Shown: piece after piece, positions 14,104-14,990 of the stretch | Numbering within the stretch: position 1 is the first letter of the stretch | How the letters are laid out: every line of letters starts with the position of its first letter | Source of the DNA: Planctomycetaceae bacterium | GTDB taxonomy: Bacteria > Planctomycetota > Planctomycetia > Planctomycetales > Planctomycetaceae | Assembly (NCBI GenBank): GCA_027000105.1 | Contig: JALTOP010000296.1 | Location: 1 to 14,990 of the forward strand | Direction: 5' to 3' | DNA length: 14,990 bases | The notes under the pieces: model-generated | What the model was told of the DNA's origin: nothing | Seen by the model: only the letters and a program-made list of their open reading frames with translations | The model's database searches: none | Position numbers and translations under genes: made by a program

Positions 14104-14697
14104 ATGCCGAAAATCATCAGGCATCGATTGCTGCTAGTAGCAGTGGTATTGCTGATTCTGTTCCCGGGGTGTTCCACCATTCCGGGAAAAAAGCAAGTGC
14201 AACTTGTGAACAACCCCCTGCAACTTACTGCCAGTAATGAGGATGCCGCGTGGGAACGGACAATTGATGTTTTACATGAATTCCTTTTTGAAATTGAGCG
14301 TGAAAATCGCCAGGCTCGTACAATCGAAACGAAATACAAGGTGGGCTCCGGAATTCTGGAACCCTGGCACAAAGAATCTGTCGGTTGGAGCAATCGGCTC
14401 GAAAGTACGTTGCAGTCACTTCGTCGAAAAGTGATTGTAACACTGTCTCAAGCTTCACCGGGGGCTCAAAATGCCTATGTTGTACAAGTTGTTGCACTGA
14501 AGGAGATGGAAGATCTGGATGCGATCGCCGCCAATTCGCCCGGCGGAGCAACATTCCAGGAAAGCACGCCACTCAGCAGAGATCTGAATCAAACGCTTGG
14601 TCAGTCTCGTCCCTCGGGCTGGATTCCTCAAGGAAGAGATTTTGCGCTGGAACAGGCCATTCTAAGACGCCTGCAAAAAAAGTCTCCTGGTTATTAA
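14104..14697 (+). CDS. small lipoprotein, function unknown
   Basis: From the ATG at 14104 the 197-aa product has a lipoprotein-type signal. It has basic KIIRHR, a hydrophobic LLLVAVVLLILF core, and PGC with Cys23 as the acylated residue. The -3 residue is Phe, not the usual Leu, so the lipobox is slightly atypical. The mature part (24-197) is mixed alpha/beta in appearance, with ERTIDVLHEFLFEIERENR near the start and a VIVTLSQASP then AYVVQVVALKEMED pattern suggesting a beta sheet. The C-terminus is FALEQAILRRLQKKSPGY. I do not recognise a family. A GTG at 14014 would place 30 residues in front of the signal, so I rejected it. No clear ribosome binding site precedes the ATG. The next gene starts 16 bp downstream, so the two are likely cotranscribed. 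Confidence 0.78.
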   Translation: MPKIIRHRLLLVAVVLLILFPGCSTIPGKKQVQLVNNPLQLTASNEDAAWERTIDVLHEFLFEIERENRQARTIETKYKVGSGILEPWHKESVGWSNRLESTLQSLRRKVIVTLSQASPGAQNAYVVQVVALKEMEDLDAIAANSPGGATFQESTPLSRDLNQTLGQSRPSGWIPQGRDFALEQAILRRLQKKSPGY

Positions 14698-14713
14698 CTC
14701 AAAAAGAATCTCC

Positions 14714-14990
14714 ATGTCTAATGGAACAAATTTTGTCGATCGACTGATTGTTGGCTGTGGTTATCTGGGAAGACGGGTTGCGTTAAAATGGCTGGAACAG
14801 GGCTTGTCTGTTGCAGTTACGACGCGATCAGCGAAGAAGGCAAGGGAGTTTGAAAAGTTGGGTTTGCACCCGATTGTCTGCGATGTCCTTCACCGCTACT
14901 CTCTTGAGCACCTTCCAGAATCGAACGTCGTATTGCACTCTGTTGCAGTGGACAGGCAGTCCGGCCAGTCGATGCATTCGGTGTATGTAG
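14714..14990 (+). CDS. NAD-dependent epimerase/dehydratase (SDR) family, N-terminal part
   Basis: The frame is open from the ATG at 14714 to the window edge (92 codons). LIVGCGYLGRRVALKWLEQG contains the dinucleotide-binding G-x-G-x-x-G (Gly14, Gly16, Gly19) of a Rossmann fold, followed by the strand SVAVTTRS ending in the position that often selects NADP. The segment VVLHSVAVDRQ, in the place of the fourth strand, resembles extended SDR proteins of the YeeZ/nucleoside-diphosphate-sugar epimerase type. The catalytic Y-x-x-x-K is beyond the edge, so activity cannot be judged. The gene is 16 bp behind the small lipoprotein gene on the same strand. Confidence 0.82.
   Translation, partial: MSNGTNFVDRLIVGCGYLGRRVALKWLEQGLSVAVTTRSAKKAREFEKLGLHPIVCDVLHRYSLEHLPESNVVLHSVAVDRQSGQSMHSVYV

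Overview
The window looks like chromosomal DNA of a planctomycete, probably of the Planctomycetaceae/Gimesia type. The base composition is moderate. The gene content is characteristic: a Tat-exported DUF1501 protein, a secreted FGly-type sulfatase, a BNR-repeat sialidase-like protein, a DUF58 protein, a DUF1844 protein, and a lipoprotein with TPRs and a long Pro/Gln-rich tail. This assignment is inferred from gene families; no marker gene such as rRNA is present. I see no insertion sequence, phage gene or CRISPR array.

Layout. Positions 1-3736 (minus strand) hold an exported catabolic group transcribed in the order sulfatase, sialidase-like protein, DUF1501 protein (cut by the window edge). 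Positions 3767-5765 (minus) hold leuA (2-isopropylmalate synthase) with its own control region: a promoter, a 23-codon leucine-rich leader ORF, alternative antiterminator and terminator hairpins, a leader of about 330 nt, and a strong terminator after the gene. Positions 5895-7813 (minus) hold a translationally coupled pair (ATGA overlap): a DapA-family aldolase/deaminase and a proline racemase/4-hydroxyproline 2-epimerase. Their upstream region has a 17-bp tandem repeat and a perfect 14-bp palindrome.

Positions 8472-9325 (plus) hold a DUF1844 protein and a small unrecognised protein. They converge, with only 5 bp between stop codons, on a 732-aa TPR lipoprotein gene (9331-11529, minus). Positions 11530-12939 are mostly non-coding around a single tRNA-Leu(UAA) gene with its own promoter. 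Positions 12940-14990 (plus) hold a DUF58 protein, a small lipoprotein and the start of a Rossmann-fold NAD-dependent epimerase/dehydratase-like protein.

The most notable observation is upstream of leuA. A leader ORF of 23 codons, 7 of them leucine (including CTT-CTA-CTA), is followed by a 12-bp terminator hairpin with a U-tract. The last leader codons are complementary to the terminator's 5' arm and can form a competing hairpin. This is the architecture of ribosome-mediated transcription attenuation, and the predicted transcription start lies only about 2 nt before the leader ATG. The other genes are mostly ordinary planctomycete housekeeping or scavenging functions.
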